Below are positions 56,578 through 64,000 of a DNA stretch of 64,000 nucleotides, piece after piece. Location: positions 1-64,000 of the forward strand of contig NZ_SRHY01000004.1 in NCBI RefSeq assembly GCF_004565465.1, given 5' to 3'. The stretch comes from Lentibacillus salicampi (lineage in GTDB: Bacteria; Bacillota; Bacilli; Bacillales; Amphibacillaceae). A model generated the notes under the pieces. The model ran no database searches, had not been told where the DNA came from, and was given only the letters and a program-made list of their open reading frames with translations. The position numbers and the translations under genes are program-made. How positions within the stretch are numbered: the first letter of the stretch is position 1; each line of letters begins with the position of its first letter.

Positions 56578-57999
56578 ATGTCAAAAGAATATGATTTAGT
56601 GGTACTTGGAGGAGGGACAGGTGGCTATGTAGCGGCAATACGTGCATCACAATTGGGAATGCAAGTGGCTATTGTTGAAAAAGGCGAGCTTGGCGGAACC
56701 TGTTTGCATCGCGGCTGTATCCCGTCCAAATCGCTGCTCCGGAGTGCTGAAGTGTTTAAACAAACAAAGGAAGCAAACGAATTTGGAGTGGAGACTGATG
56801 GTGTCACGTTAAATTTTCCGAAAGTGCAGGAACGTAAAAACCGAATTATCACAACACTGCACCAAGGTGTACAAGGACTTATGAAAAAAGGTAAAATCGA
56901 TGTGTACGAAGGGTTCGGTCGCATACTGGGTCCCAGTATTTTCTCGCCGATGCCAGGTACGATATCAATCGAATATGCAAATGGTGATGAAAATACCATG
57001 CTGGTACCCAAAAACGTGCTGATTGCTACGGGTTCTAAACCAAAGTCACTCCCAGGCCTTGAAATGGATGGGGAGATCATCATGAGTTCTGATGAAGCAC
57101 TGCAAATGGAAACATTACCATCTTCCATCATGATTGTTGGCGGCGGAGTGATTGGTGTCGAATGGGCGTCAATGCTTTCCGATTTCGGTGTTGATGTAAC
57201 GGTAATTGAATACCTGGATCATATTTTGCCGACAGAGGATGAAGCTGTTGCAAAAGAAATTGAAAAGCAGCTGAAGAAGAAAGGCGTCCACTTTGTCAAG
57301 GGTGCTAAAGTCATGCCGGATACTCTGCAAAGAGATAGTGGTGTGCAAGTAGAAGCTGAAATCAATAACACAAACAAGACATTTTCAGCTGAAAGAATGC
57401 TTGTTTCCGTCGGCCGTGAAGCTTTCACATCCAATATCGGACTGCAAAATACAGATATCATCGTTGATAAAGGTGTAATTCAGACAAATGAATTTTACCA
57501 AACCAAAGAATCCCAAATCTATGCAATCGGGGATGTGATCGGTGGTATGCAGCTGGCACATGTTGCATCACACGAAGGTATTGTAGCAGTGGAACATATG
57601 GCAAATGAAAACCCACTTCCGTTGAATTATGACACGATTCCATCTTGTATTTATTCCAATCCTGAAGCTGCCAGTGTTGGACTGACCGAAAAACAGGCGG
57701 CCGGGCAAGGCTTTGACGTCAAAATCGGCAAATTTCCATTCCAGGCGATCGGAAAAGCGTTAGTCCATGGTGAAGCTGATGGCTTTGTTAAAATAATTGC
57801 CGATAAAGACACAGACGATTTACTTGGTGTACATATGGTCGGACCGCATGTTACCGATATGATATCAGAAGCTGGCCTAGCTAAAGTGCTTGACGCCACA
57901 CCCTGGGAAATGGCGCACAGTGTGCACCCGCACCCGACACTTTCGGAAGTGATGGGTGAAGCAGCAATGGCTGTTGAAGGTAATCAGATACACGGATAA
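56578..57999 (+). CDS. lpdV: Dihydrolipoamide dehydrogenase of the BCKDH complex (E3)
   Basis: The 473-residue FAD enzyme reoxidises the lipoyl groups of BkdB. Seen: FAD loop VLGGGTGGYVAA, redox disulfide GGTCLHRGCIPSK, NAD loop IVGGGVIGVEWA, AIGDVIGG, and the C-terminal HxxxxE (HPHPTLSE). The ATG at 56578 is ten bases after AGGAGA; the earlier ATG at 56569 touches that site. buk, found between bcd and lpdV in B. subtilis, is missing. Confidence 0.95.
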   Translation: MSKEYDLVVLGGGTGGYVAAIRASQLGMQVAIVEKGELGGTCLHRGCIPSKSLLRSAEVFKQTKEANEFGVETDGVTLNFPKVQERKNRIITTLHQGVQGLMKKGKIDVYEGFGRILGPSIFSPMPGTISIEYANGDENTMLVPKNVLIATGSKPKSLPGLEMDGEIIMSSDEALQMETLPSSIMIVGGGVIGVEWASMLSDFGVDVTVIEYLDHILPTEDEAVAKEIEKQLKKKGVHFVKGAKVMPDTLQRDSGVQVEAEINNTNKTFSAERMLVSVGREAFTSNIGLQNTDIIVDKGVIQTNEFYQTKESQIYAIGDVIGGMQLAHVASHEGIVAVEHMANENPLPLNYDTIPSCIYSNPEAASVGLTEKQAAGQGFDVKIGKFPFQAIGKALVHGEADGFVKIIADKDTDDLLGVHMVGPHVTDMISEAGLAKVLDATPWEMAHSVHPHPTLSEVMGEAAMAVEGNQIHG

Positions 58000-58034
58000 T
58001 AACTTATCTTTCGTATAAAGGGGAGGGAACGTAA

Positions 58035-59027
58035 ATGGCACAAAATCGCCATCAATCATTAGGTTTAACGGATGAACAGGCAGTAGACATATACAGGCAC
58101 ATGGTCTTAGCCCGTAAAATTGACGAGCGGATGTGGCTGTTGAACCGTGCCGGAAAAATCCCGTTCGTCATTTCATGTCAGGGTCAAGAGGCCTCTCAGA
58201 TAGGTGCCTCATTTGCGCTCGACCGGAATGCAGACTATACTGCACCTTATTACAGGGATCTGGGAGTTGTCCTGGCATTCGGGATGACGGCTAAAGAATT
58301 GATGCTTTCGGCGTTTGCAAAGGCTGAAGACCCCAATTCCGGTGGTAGACAAATGCCAAGTCACTTCGGGCAAAAGAAAAATCGGATTTTAAGCCAATCC
58401 TCACCAGTGACAACACAGTTGCCGCATGCTGTGGGTATTGCGCTGGCAGCTAAAATGGAAAAGAAAGATTTTGCATCGTTTGTAACATTAGGTGAAGGCT
58501 CATCAAACCAAGGTGATTTTCATGAAGGTCTGAACTTTGCCGGCGTTCATAAACTGCCTGTCATAACGATGGTCGAAAATAATAAATATGCCATCTCTGT
58601 CCCGCTGGATAAACAAATTGCAGGCAAAAATGTGTCCGATCGCGCTTCAAGCTATGGCATGCCAGGTGTGACGGTCGACGGCAATGACCCACTGGCAGTA
58701 TACGAGGAAGTTAAAAAGGCAAGAGAACGTGCCATCAATGGTGAAGGACCGACATTGATTGAGGCTGTATCGTACCGGTTTACCGCCCATTCAAGCGATG
58801 ATGACGACCGGCAATACCGGGAAAGTGCTGAAGTGGAAGAAGCAAAGAAAAACGATGCGATTATCTCATTTGCTGCTTATTTAAAAGAAGCTGGCATTAT
58901 GACAGACGACCAGGAACAAACGATTCGCAGTGAAATCGATGCGACGGTTAATGAGGCGACTGATTACGCGGAAAAAGCCGCGTATCCTGAACCAGAGTCT
59001 GCATATCAATACGTCTATGAAGAGTAG
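58035..59027 (+). CDS. bkdAA: Branched-chain 2-oxoacid dehydrogenase E1 alpha
   Basis: The 330-residue subunit binds thiamine diphosphate (GEGSSNQGDFHEGLNFAG...VENNKYAIS) and carries the phosphorylation-loop-like YRFTAHSSDDD. With E1 beta it decarboxylates the keto acids from leucine, isoleucine and valine, starting the route to branched-chain fatty acid primers. GGGAGG precedes the ATG. Confidence 0.95.
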   Translation: MAQNRHQSLGLTDEQAVDIYRHMVLARKIDERMWLLNRAGKIPFVISCQGQEASQIGASFALDRNADYTAPYYRDLGVVLAFGMTAKELMLSAFAKAEDPNSGGRQMPSHFGQKKNRILSQSSPVTTQLPHAVGIALAAKMEKKDFASFVTLGEGSSNQGDFHEGLNFAGVHKLPVITMVENNKYAISVPLDKQIAGKNVSDRASSYGMPGVTVDGNDPLAVYEEVKKARERAINGEGPTLIEAVSYRFTAHSSDDDDRQYRESAEVEEAKKNDAIISFAAYLKEAGIMTDDQEQTIRSEIDATVNEATDYAEKAAYPEPESAYQYVYEE

Positions 59028-59039
59028 GGGGAATTTGTC

Positions 59040-60023
59040 ATGCCAGTCATGTCATATATTCAAGCAGTTACGGCTGCGTTACAAGAAGAAATGCAACGTG
59101 ATGAAAAGGTATTTATTTTAGGGGAGGATGTTGGAAAAAAAGGCGGTGTATTCGGTGCCACCAAAGGCTTGCATGATGCATTCGGCGATGATCGCGTCCT
59201 TGATACACCTCTCGCGGAGTCGGCTATTGCAGGAGTCGGAATAGGTGCTGCCATGTATGGGTTGCGTCCCGTTGCGGAAATGCAGTTTGCCGATTTCATT
59301 ATGCCGGCTGTTAACCAAATCATTTCTGAGGCTGCCAAAATGCGCTATCGCTCCAATAACGACTGGAACGTGCCAATGACGATACGAGCGCCCTTCGGTG
59401 GCGGTGTGCATGGTGCCTTATATCATTCGCAATCAGTCGAGGCTCTGTTTGCGAACCAGCCCGGATTAAAAATCGTCATGCCATCCACACCATATGATGT
59501 GAAAGGACTTTTAAAAGCGTCTATCCGCGACAACGATCCGGTTCTATTTTTCGAACACAAACGAGCATACCGGCTGTTAAAAAGTGAAGTTCCGGAAGAG
59601 GATTATGTCCTGCCAATCGGTAAAGCGGATGTGAAACGAGAAGGTTCTGATGTGACAGTTATCACGTATGGCTTATCCGTCCATTTTGCGCTGCAGGCCG
59701 CCGAGAAACTGGAAGAAGAAGGAATCGATACACACATTCTTGATTTGCGTACGGTCTACCCGCTCGATCAGGAAGCGATTATTGAAGCAGCCCAGAAAAC
59801 AGGAAAAGTACTGCTGATTACTGAGGATAATAAAGAAGGCAGTATTATTGGGGAAGTGGCAGCGATTATTGCAGAAAACTGCCTATTTGACCTTGATTCC
59901 CCAATCCAGCGTCTTGCGGGACCTGATATACCAGCCATGCCATTTTCACCAACGATGGAAAAGAATTTTATGATCAACCCGGATAAAGTCGAACGGGCCA
60001 TTCGCGAATTAGCAGAATTTTAA
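59040..60023 (+). CDS. bkdAB: Branched-chain 2-oxoacid dehydrogenase E1 beta
   Basis: The 327-residue transketolase-like subunit has LGEDVGKKGGVFGATKGL, PLAESAIAGVGIGAA and the C-terminal IDTHILDLRTVYPLD. It completes the thiamine diphosphate site with BkdAA. It starts 13 bases after bkdAA. Confidence 0.95.
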   Translation: MPVMSYIQAVTAALQEEMQRDEKVFILGEDVGKKGGVFGATKGLHDAFGDDRVLDTPLAESAIAGVGIGAAMYGLRPVAEMQFADFIMPAVNQIISEAAKMRYRSNNDWNVPMTIRAPFGGGVHGALYHSQSVEALFANQPGLKIVMPSTPYDVKGLLKASIRDNDPVLFFEHKRAYRLLKSEVPEEDYVLPIGKADVKREGSDVTVITYGLSVHFALQAAEKLEEEGIDTHILDLRTVYPLDQEAIIEAAQKTGKVLLITEDNKEGSIIGEVAAIIAENCLFDLDSPIQRLAGPDIPAMPFSPTMEKNFMINPDKVERAIRELAEF

Positions 60024-60049
60024 TCTCAAATTAGGGAGGGAATTGCAGG

Positions 60050-61306
60050 ATGGCAGCCGAAAAAATCAACATGCCGCAACTGGGAGAAAGTGTCACGGAA
60101 GGTACGATCAGCTCCTGGTTGGTTGGCCCAGGTGATAAAATTAACAAATACGATCCAATTGCAGAAGTCATGACGGATAAAGTCAACGCTGAAGTGCCGT
60201 CGTCATTTACAGGTGTTATCAAGGAGCTGGCTGCACAGGAAGGGGACACCGTTCAGGTTGGCGATCTCATGTGCTATATCGATGCAGAAGGCGAACCGTC
60301 CAGTGATGATTCCGGACCATCTGATCAAACGGAAGAAAAACAGGATGAAACAAAATCAGAGACTTCTACCGACCAGTCTATGAAAAAACGCTACTCGCCT
60401 GCTGTTATGAAGCTTGCACAGGAAAATGATATCGATTTGCAGCAGGTGAATGGTTCAGGCAGAGGTGGCCGCATCACGCGAAAAGATATCGAAAAGTTGA
60501 TTGCTTCCGGTGACAAGCCGGAACCAGCAGCCGATACGGGCAGTGTGAAAGAAACCGCACAGTCAGCATCACCGCGGCCTACGCAGTCACCTGTGGCAGC
60601 TCAAACAGGTGATATCGAAGTTCCGGTTACAGGCGTCAGGAAGGCAATCGCCCAAAATATGGCGAAATCCACTCAGGAAATACCTCACGCTTGGATGGCG
60701 GTTGAGGCAGATGTGACGGATTTGGTCAGTTACCGCAATCAGATGAAAGACGAATTTAAACAACATGAGGGGTACAGTCTGACATACTTTGCATTCTTTG
60801 TAAAAGCTGTGGCCAGGGCATTGAAAGAATTCCCGCAGTTGAACAGTACATGGGCAGGAGATAAAATCATTCAGCATAAAGACATCAATCTGTCCATCGC
60901 GGTAGCAAAAGACAATGAACTGTTTGTACCGGTTATTAAAAATGCAGATGAAAAAAGTATTAAAGGCATCGCCGGGGATATTCATGATCTGGCAGCACGG
61001 GCGCGTTCCGGGAAATTGACATCAAAAGACATGCAAGGCGGGACGTTTACGGTCAACAATACTGGGTCTTTTGGCTCTGTACAGTCCATGGGGGTCATCA
61101 ATCATCCGCAGGCGGCTATCTTACAGGTCGAATCGATCGTCAAACGCCCGGTCATTATCCAGGATATGTTCGCAGCGCGTGATATGGTGAATTTATGTTT
61201 ATCCCTTGACCACCGGGTATTGGATGGATTAATTGTCGGACAATTTTTAGCAAGGGTAAAAGATATTGTGGAAACTATTAATGCTGAAACCACCAATTTA
61301 TACTAG
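60050..61306 (+). CDS. bkdB: Branched-chain 2-oxoacid dehydrogenase E2 (acyltransferase)
   Basis: The 418-residue core subunit has an N-terminal lipoyl domain with the acceptor lysine in EVMTDKVNAEVPS, a linker, a peripheral subunit-binding domain (RYSPAVMKLAQENDIDL) and a catalytic domain ending DHRVLDG. It makes isobutyryl-, isovaleryl- and 2-methylbutyryl-CoA. Last gene of the operon. Confidence 0.95.
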   Translation: MAAEKINMPQLGESVTEGTISSWLVGPGDKINKYDPIAEVMTDKVNAEVPSSFTGVIKELAAQEGDTVQVGDLMCYIDAEGEPSSDDSGPSDQTEEKQDETKSETSTDQSMKKRYSPAVMKLAQENDIDLQQVNGSGRGGRITRKDIEKLIASGDKPEPAADTGSVKETAQSASPRPTQSPVAAQTGDIEVPVTGVRKAIAQNMAKSTQEIPHAWMAVEADVTDLVSYRNQMKDEFKQHEGYSLTYFAFFVKAVARALKEFPQLNSTWAGDKIIQHKDINLSIAVAKDNELFVPVIKNADEKSIKGIAGDIHDLAARARSGKLTSKDMQGGTFTVNNTGSFGSVQSMGVINHPQAAILQVESIVKRPVIIQDMFAARDMVNLCLSLDHRVLDGLIVGQFLARVKDIVETINAETTNLY

Positions 61307-61308
61307 AA

Positions 61309-61386
61309 ATGGCTGAATATGTTTACGGCTTCCGGGAGCATCTGCTGGAGGATACCGGCCAGGCGTCAATCATCACCAGATTTTAA
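61309..61386 (+). pseudogene. Short frame after bkdB, possible coding remnant
   Basis: Three bases after the bkdB stop an ATG opens a 25-codon frame (MAEYVYGFREHLLEDTGQAS, then ITRF). Its composition looks like normal protein, not random sequence, yet it lacks a ribosome site and is too short for a known family. It may be the trace of a deleted gene or chance. Confidence 0.25.
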
Positions 61387-61499
61387 TAAACTCACTGGGA
61401 CATTAATTTAAAAGTTTTCTAAATTGAATTTGGCCAACAAACTTGATAAGCTGACTTTAGGCAATACCAATCATTATTTAAAAGGAGATGGATTCACAT

Positions 61500-61931
61500 A
61501 TGGATTTCAACATATTCATGAACGATGTCGTCAACGCAGCCCGGGAAGATGTGCGGGAAGCAGGTTATGAAGAATTAACGACATCAGACTCTGTTGATGA
61601 GGCAATGAATCGTGAAGGCTCAACATTAGTTATGGTTAACTCAACTTGTGGCTGTGCCGGTGGTGTTGCGCGCCCTGCAGCAGTCAATGCAATCCATTAT
61701 GATAAACGACCTGATCATCTGGTCACAGTCTTTGCTGGCCAGGATAAGGAAGCGACTGATAAAGCACGGGAATACTTTGAAGGGTTTCCACCTTCCTCAC
61801 CATCTTTTGCATTTATGAAGGATGGCGAAATCGTTACGATGCTTGAACGTTCTGACATAGAAGGATACAGTGCAATGGATGTTGTCGGCAAACTGCAAAA
61901 AGTGTTCGATGATCATTGTGAGGAAGTCTGA
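61500..61931 (+). CDS. brxB: Bacilliredoxin BrxB
   Basis: The 143-residue DUF1094 protein has the bacilliredoxin active site Cys50-Gly-Cys52 in STCGCAGG. It removes bacillithiol from S-bacillithiolated proteins after oxidative stress. The ATG at 61500 has AAAGGAG at longer but workable spacing; the ATG at 61488 overlaps it. Presence implies bacillithiol as low-molecular-weight thiol. Confidence 0.92.
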   Translation: MDFNIFMNDVVNAAREDVREAGYEELTTSDSVDEAMNREGSTLVMVNSTCGCAGGVARPAAVNAIHYDKRPDHLVTVFAGQDKEATDKAREYFEGFPPSSPSFAFMKDGEIVTMLERSDIEGYSAMDVVGKLQKVFDDHCEEV

Positions 61932-61946
61932 GCATAATGATATAGT

Positions 61947-61986
61947 ATGGGGCTGTCTCAACAACGGGTCAGCCTCATTTTTTAAA
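61947..61986 (+). terminator. Terminator after brxB
   Basis: ATGGGGCTG and CAGCCTCAT pair imperfectly around a short loop, then six T. Confidence 0.7.
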
Positions 61987-62021
61987 TCATTAGCTGTATC
62001 ACCGTTTAAGGAGAGTCTAAC

Positions 62022-63005
62022 GTGAAAATTGGCACCCGTACCCTCAAAACAGCTATAGGAACACCGATTGCCATTTCAATTGCGCAGGTTTTGGGCTTGG
62101 CTAATTTTGTTTCCGCAGGCATTTTAACAATCCTGTGTATTCAGCCTTCCCGAAAAAGGTCTGTAATGAGCGCATGGCACCGTTTTTTAGCTTGTGTGGT
62201 TGCTGCTTTATTTTCGATGGTATTTTTTGAGCTTTTTGGTTATCACCCAATTGTGATTGGGATTATGCTTGCATTTTTCATCCCGGTAACCGTCCTGTTG
62301 AAAGTCACGCCGGGAATTGCAACCAGTTCGGTCATCATTTTGAATTTATACAGTGCTGAATATATTTCATTTACTTTTTTGACAGAACAATTTCTAATTA
62401 TTATTATCGGCATTGGTACAGCGTTGCTCCTGAATCTATATATGCCGAGTATGGAAAACCAATTAAAGCAAAAACAGGATGAGCTGGAGCATAACTTTCA
62501 GATCATATTAAACGAAATCGCCTTGTACATACGCAATAAAAACGAAAATTGGGATGGAAAAGAGCTGCGGATTTGCGAGGAAGTATTACAGGATGCTATG
62601 GATTTAGTATTATTGGATAAAGAAAACCATTTGCTGCGAAATGAGCATCCTTATCGTGATTATTTTCAGATGCGTGGCAAGCAGCTGGAATTACTTGAAA
62701 GAATGCTTCCGTTGGTCAGCAAACTGCCTAACAGAGATGCCATCTCATTAAAAATAGCTCGCTTTTTTGAAAACCTGGGTGATAATGTTCATCCTGGCAA
62801 TACAGCATCGTTTTATTTGGATGAATTGGAAGAACTGCGTCGAACTTTTGACCGGGAAAAATTGCCGGAAACACAGGAAGAGTTCGAAACCCGTGCCAAT
62901 TTATTTCGCCTGCTTCACGATATAGAGGATTATCTGCTGCTGAAGAAAAAATTCAAAAAAAGTGATATGACCGATAAAAAAACCACCCAAAAAAGACCGG
63001 AATAA
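62022..63005 (+). CDS. yqjA: Aromatic acid exporter family membrane protein YqjA
   Basis: The 327-residue protein has about six hydrophobic segments in residues 5-140 (ArAE/DUF939 domain) and a helical cytoplasmic half to the end, rich in E, L and K. It matches B. subtilis YqjA (about 320 residues). Transport of aromatic acids is only inferred from distant relatives. GTG start behind AAGGAGAG. Confidence 0.82.
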   Translation: MKIGTRTLKTAIGTPIAISIAQVLGLANFVSAGILTILCIQPSRKRSVMSAWHRFLACVVAALFSMVFFELFGYHPIVIGIMLAFFIPVTVLLKVTPGIATSSVIILNLYSAEYISFTFLTEQFLIIIIGIGTALLLNLYMPSMENQLKQKQDELEHNFQIILNEIALYIRNKNENWDGKELRICEEVLQDAMDLVLLDKENHLLRNEHPYRDYFQMRGKQLELLERMLPLVSKLPNRDAISLKIARFFENLGDNVHPGNTASFYLDELEELRRTFDREKLPETQEEFETRANLFRLLHDIEDYLLLKKKFKKSDMTDKKTTQKRPE

Positions 63006-63070
63006 CATACGCTCCAGTCTTTTCATCCTGTGGACCCGCTGTGTTTAAAATTTCGGCATCTGACTTTGCA

Positions 63071-63237
63071 TAAACAAGGACATGTCCGTTTATTCCCGCC
63101 TTAACGGGTAGTAAAACCCCTGTTTTAAGATATTGGGGTGACTCCGAAAAAGATAAGTAGAGGATCAACTACCCGTAAAGGTCCGATTCTGTTCAACAAG
63201 CATTCAGTGGGAGTGGAAAGGAAACCTCCACTGAATG
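63071..63237. repeat. Multi-hairpin intergenic element
   Basis: Four inverted repeats lie in a row: TAAACAAGGACATGTCCGTTTA (near-perfect palindrome centred at 63082), ACGGGTAGT/ACTACCCGT (63104-63112 and 63168-63176, perfect) enclosing ACCCC/GGGGT, and CATTCAGTGG/CCACTGAATG (63201-63210 and 63228-63237, perfect). No convincing frame crosses it. It could be a non-coding RNA or the end of a lost IS200/IS605-type element. Confidence 0.5.
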
Positions 63238-63247
63238 AAGTTTCACT

Positions 63248-63385
63248 TTATATAAACATGGACAGCCCCATTGTTAATGTCGAAAGGATCATAGCCAGAA
63301 TCATAATATATATGATAACTTTTAATCTGCGTTCACGTTTTGATTTTCTTTTAGGTGCTTGCGATTTGGTTTGGTTTTTAGCCAT
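63248..63385 (-). CDS. Prli42-type stressosome-associated miniprotein
   Basis: The 45-residue frame has a basic N-terminus (KNQTKSQAPKRKSKRERRLK) and one membrane helix with AMILSTLTMGLSMF, matching the conserved helix of Listeria Prli42, which anchors the stressosome to the membrane. AGGAGG lies five to six bases before the ATG. Such genes are often missed because of size. Confidence 0.75.
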   Translation of the reverse strand: MAKNQTKSQAPKRKSKRERRLKVIIYIMILAMILSTLTMGLSMFI

Positions 63386-63637
63386 TTTAAGTCCTCCTTA
63401 AATGCTTTGCCTGACTTGTATTTTACCGTTAATTAACGATTTGGACAAGTGCGATCATACAATAATTGTTAGGAACTGAAAAAAGAAAGCCACGTGATAA
63501 TACTTCGAACGCTTTTCTGGAAAACAGCAAAGCCGTTCACGATTTTATCAAGGTTGAGCAGTTAATCTTCCCGGCTGTTCGGGGAATATTCAACAATACA
63601 TGGCACATCGCCATAATCAATTCAGGAGGTATCGATA

Positions 63638-64000
63638 ATGATTTCAATCAATCAAGACAGGCTGATCAACGAATTTTTTGAACTGGTTCAGATTGACTCA
63701 GAAACCGGTTATGAAGCGGAAATGGCAGACGTGTTAACAAAAAAATTCAAGGATTTAGGTCTGGACGTAAAAGAAGACGGAAGCAAAGAGGAAACAGGTC
63801 ATGGCGCCGGCAATTTAATATGTACATTAAAAGGCAATCAAGCGGGTGTTGATCCGATTTATTTCACCTCCCATATGGATACGGTCGTACCTGGCAAAGG
63901 TATCAAACCATCAATCAAAGATGGTTATATTGTCTCCGACGGCACAACGGTTCTGGGCGCAGACGACAAAGCAGGGCTTGCTGCTATTTTGGAAACCATC
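63638..64000 (+). CDS. Tripeptidase T-like M20 peptidase, 5' part
   Basis: The first 121 residues are present; the window edge cuts the gene. Seen: DRLINEFFELVQIDSETGYE at the start, the metal ligand motif TSHMDTV and the second metal region LGADDKAG. It is a PepT-like zinc aminopeptidase; position after yqjA matches the YqjE-type protein of Bacilli. CAGGAGGT precedes the ATG. Confidence 0.88.
   Translation, partial: MISINQDRLINEFFELVQIDSETGYEAEMADVLTKKFKDLGLDVKEDGSKEETGHGAGNLICTLKGNQAGVDPIYFTSHMDTVVPGKGIKPSIKDGYIVSDGTTVLGADDKAGLAAILETI

Noticed and set aside
62953..63168. Minus-strand frame of 71 codons overlapping the yqjA end
   Set aside because: It runs through the hairpin element and the yqjA end, has no ribosome site, and its composition is not convincing.
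1..64000. CRISPR arrays, tRNA or rRNA genes, prophage or intact transposases
   Set aside because: None was seen on either strand; the repeats present are dispersed and not regularly spaced.

Overview
The window looks like a chromosomal segment of a spore-forming, naturally competent, moderately low-GC member of the Bacillaceae, close to the Virgibacillus/Oceanobacillus/Lentibacillus group. Gene order follows the Bacillus subtilis yqg-yqh-yqi block closely: yqgP(gluP)-yqgQ-glcK-yqgS-yqgW-yqgX-yqgY-comG-yqzE-yqhG-yqhH-gcv-yqhL-mntR-yqhO-yqhP-yqhR-aroQ-yqhT-efp-spoIIIA-accBC-yqhY-nusB-folD-xseAB-ispA-tlyA-ahrC-recN-spoIVB-spo0A-bkd-brxB-yqjA. The OLE RNA/oapA pair points to a salt-, alkali- or otherwise stress-adapted Firmicute. 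Genus placement is inference; the synteny is read directly.

Layout. 0-10 kb: a ThiF/MoeB adenylyltransferase, the rhomboid protease GluP, a SpoVAF-type germination protein, glucokinase, an LtaS-family enzyme behind an ECF-sigma-type promoter, and a glyoxalase II-like hydrolase. 10.5-15.5 kb: the comG DNA-uptake operon on the minus strand, with aroK divergent. 15.5-23.5 kb: yqzE, yqhG, the SNF2 helicase yqhH, and the glycine-cleavage operon gcvT-gcvPA-gcvPB behind a tandem glycine riboswitch. A 359-bp palindromic element lies between riboswitch and gcvT. 23.5-27.2 kb: a class II (B12-dependent) ribonucleotide reductase gene, nrdJ, under two NrdR boxes. It is cut into three exons by two group I introns, one carrying a tiny HNH endonuclease; both introns sit inside catalytic-site motifs. 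27-32 kb: mntR, a patatin-like protein, aroQ, a Pro-dipeptidase and efp.

32.5-44 kb: spoIIIAA-AH behind a sigma-E promoter, accBC, yqhY, nusB, folD, xseAB and ispA. 44.2-44.8 kb: OLE RNA with its own promoter, followed by oapA; dxs, common at this site, is absent. 45.4-51 kb: tlyA, ahrC, recN, spoIVB (sigma-F/G-type promoter) and spo0A (sigma-H promoter and 0A boxes). 51-61 kb: an aspartokinase, yqzF, then the sigma-54-dependent branched-chain amino acid catabolic cluster bkdR-bcd-lpdV-bkdAA-bkdAB-bkdB, without ptb and buk. 61-64 kb: bacilliredoxin brxB, yqjA, a multi-hairpin intergenic element, a 45-codon Prli42-type miniprotein, and the start of a tripeptidase T-like gene cut by the window edge.

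Intergenic space also holds two dispersed repeat families: a hairpin repeat at about 1.5, 32.3 and 50.0 kb, and an 80-bp imperfect palindrome at 30.0 kb and inside the spoIIIA operon at 34.0 kb. No tRNA, rRNA, CRISPR array, prophage or intact transposase was seen. The most unusual system is the doubly intron-interrupted nrdJ; the OLE locus and the riboswitch/palindrome leader of gcv come next.
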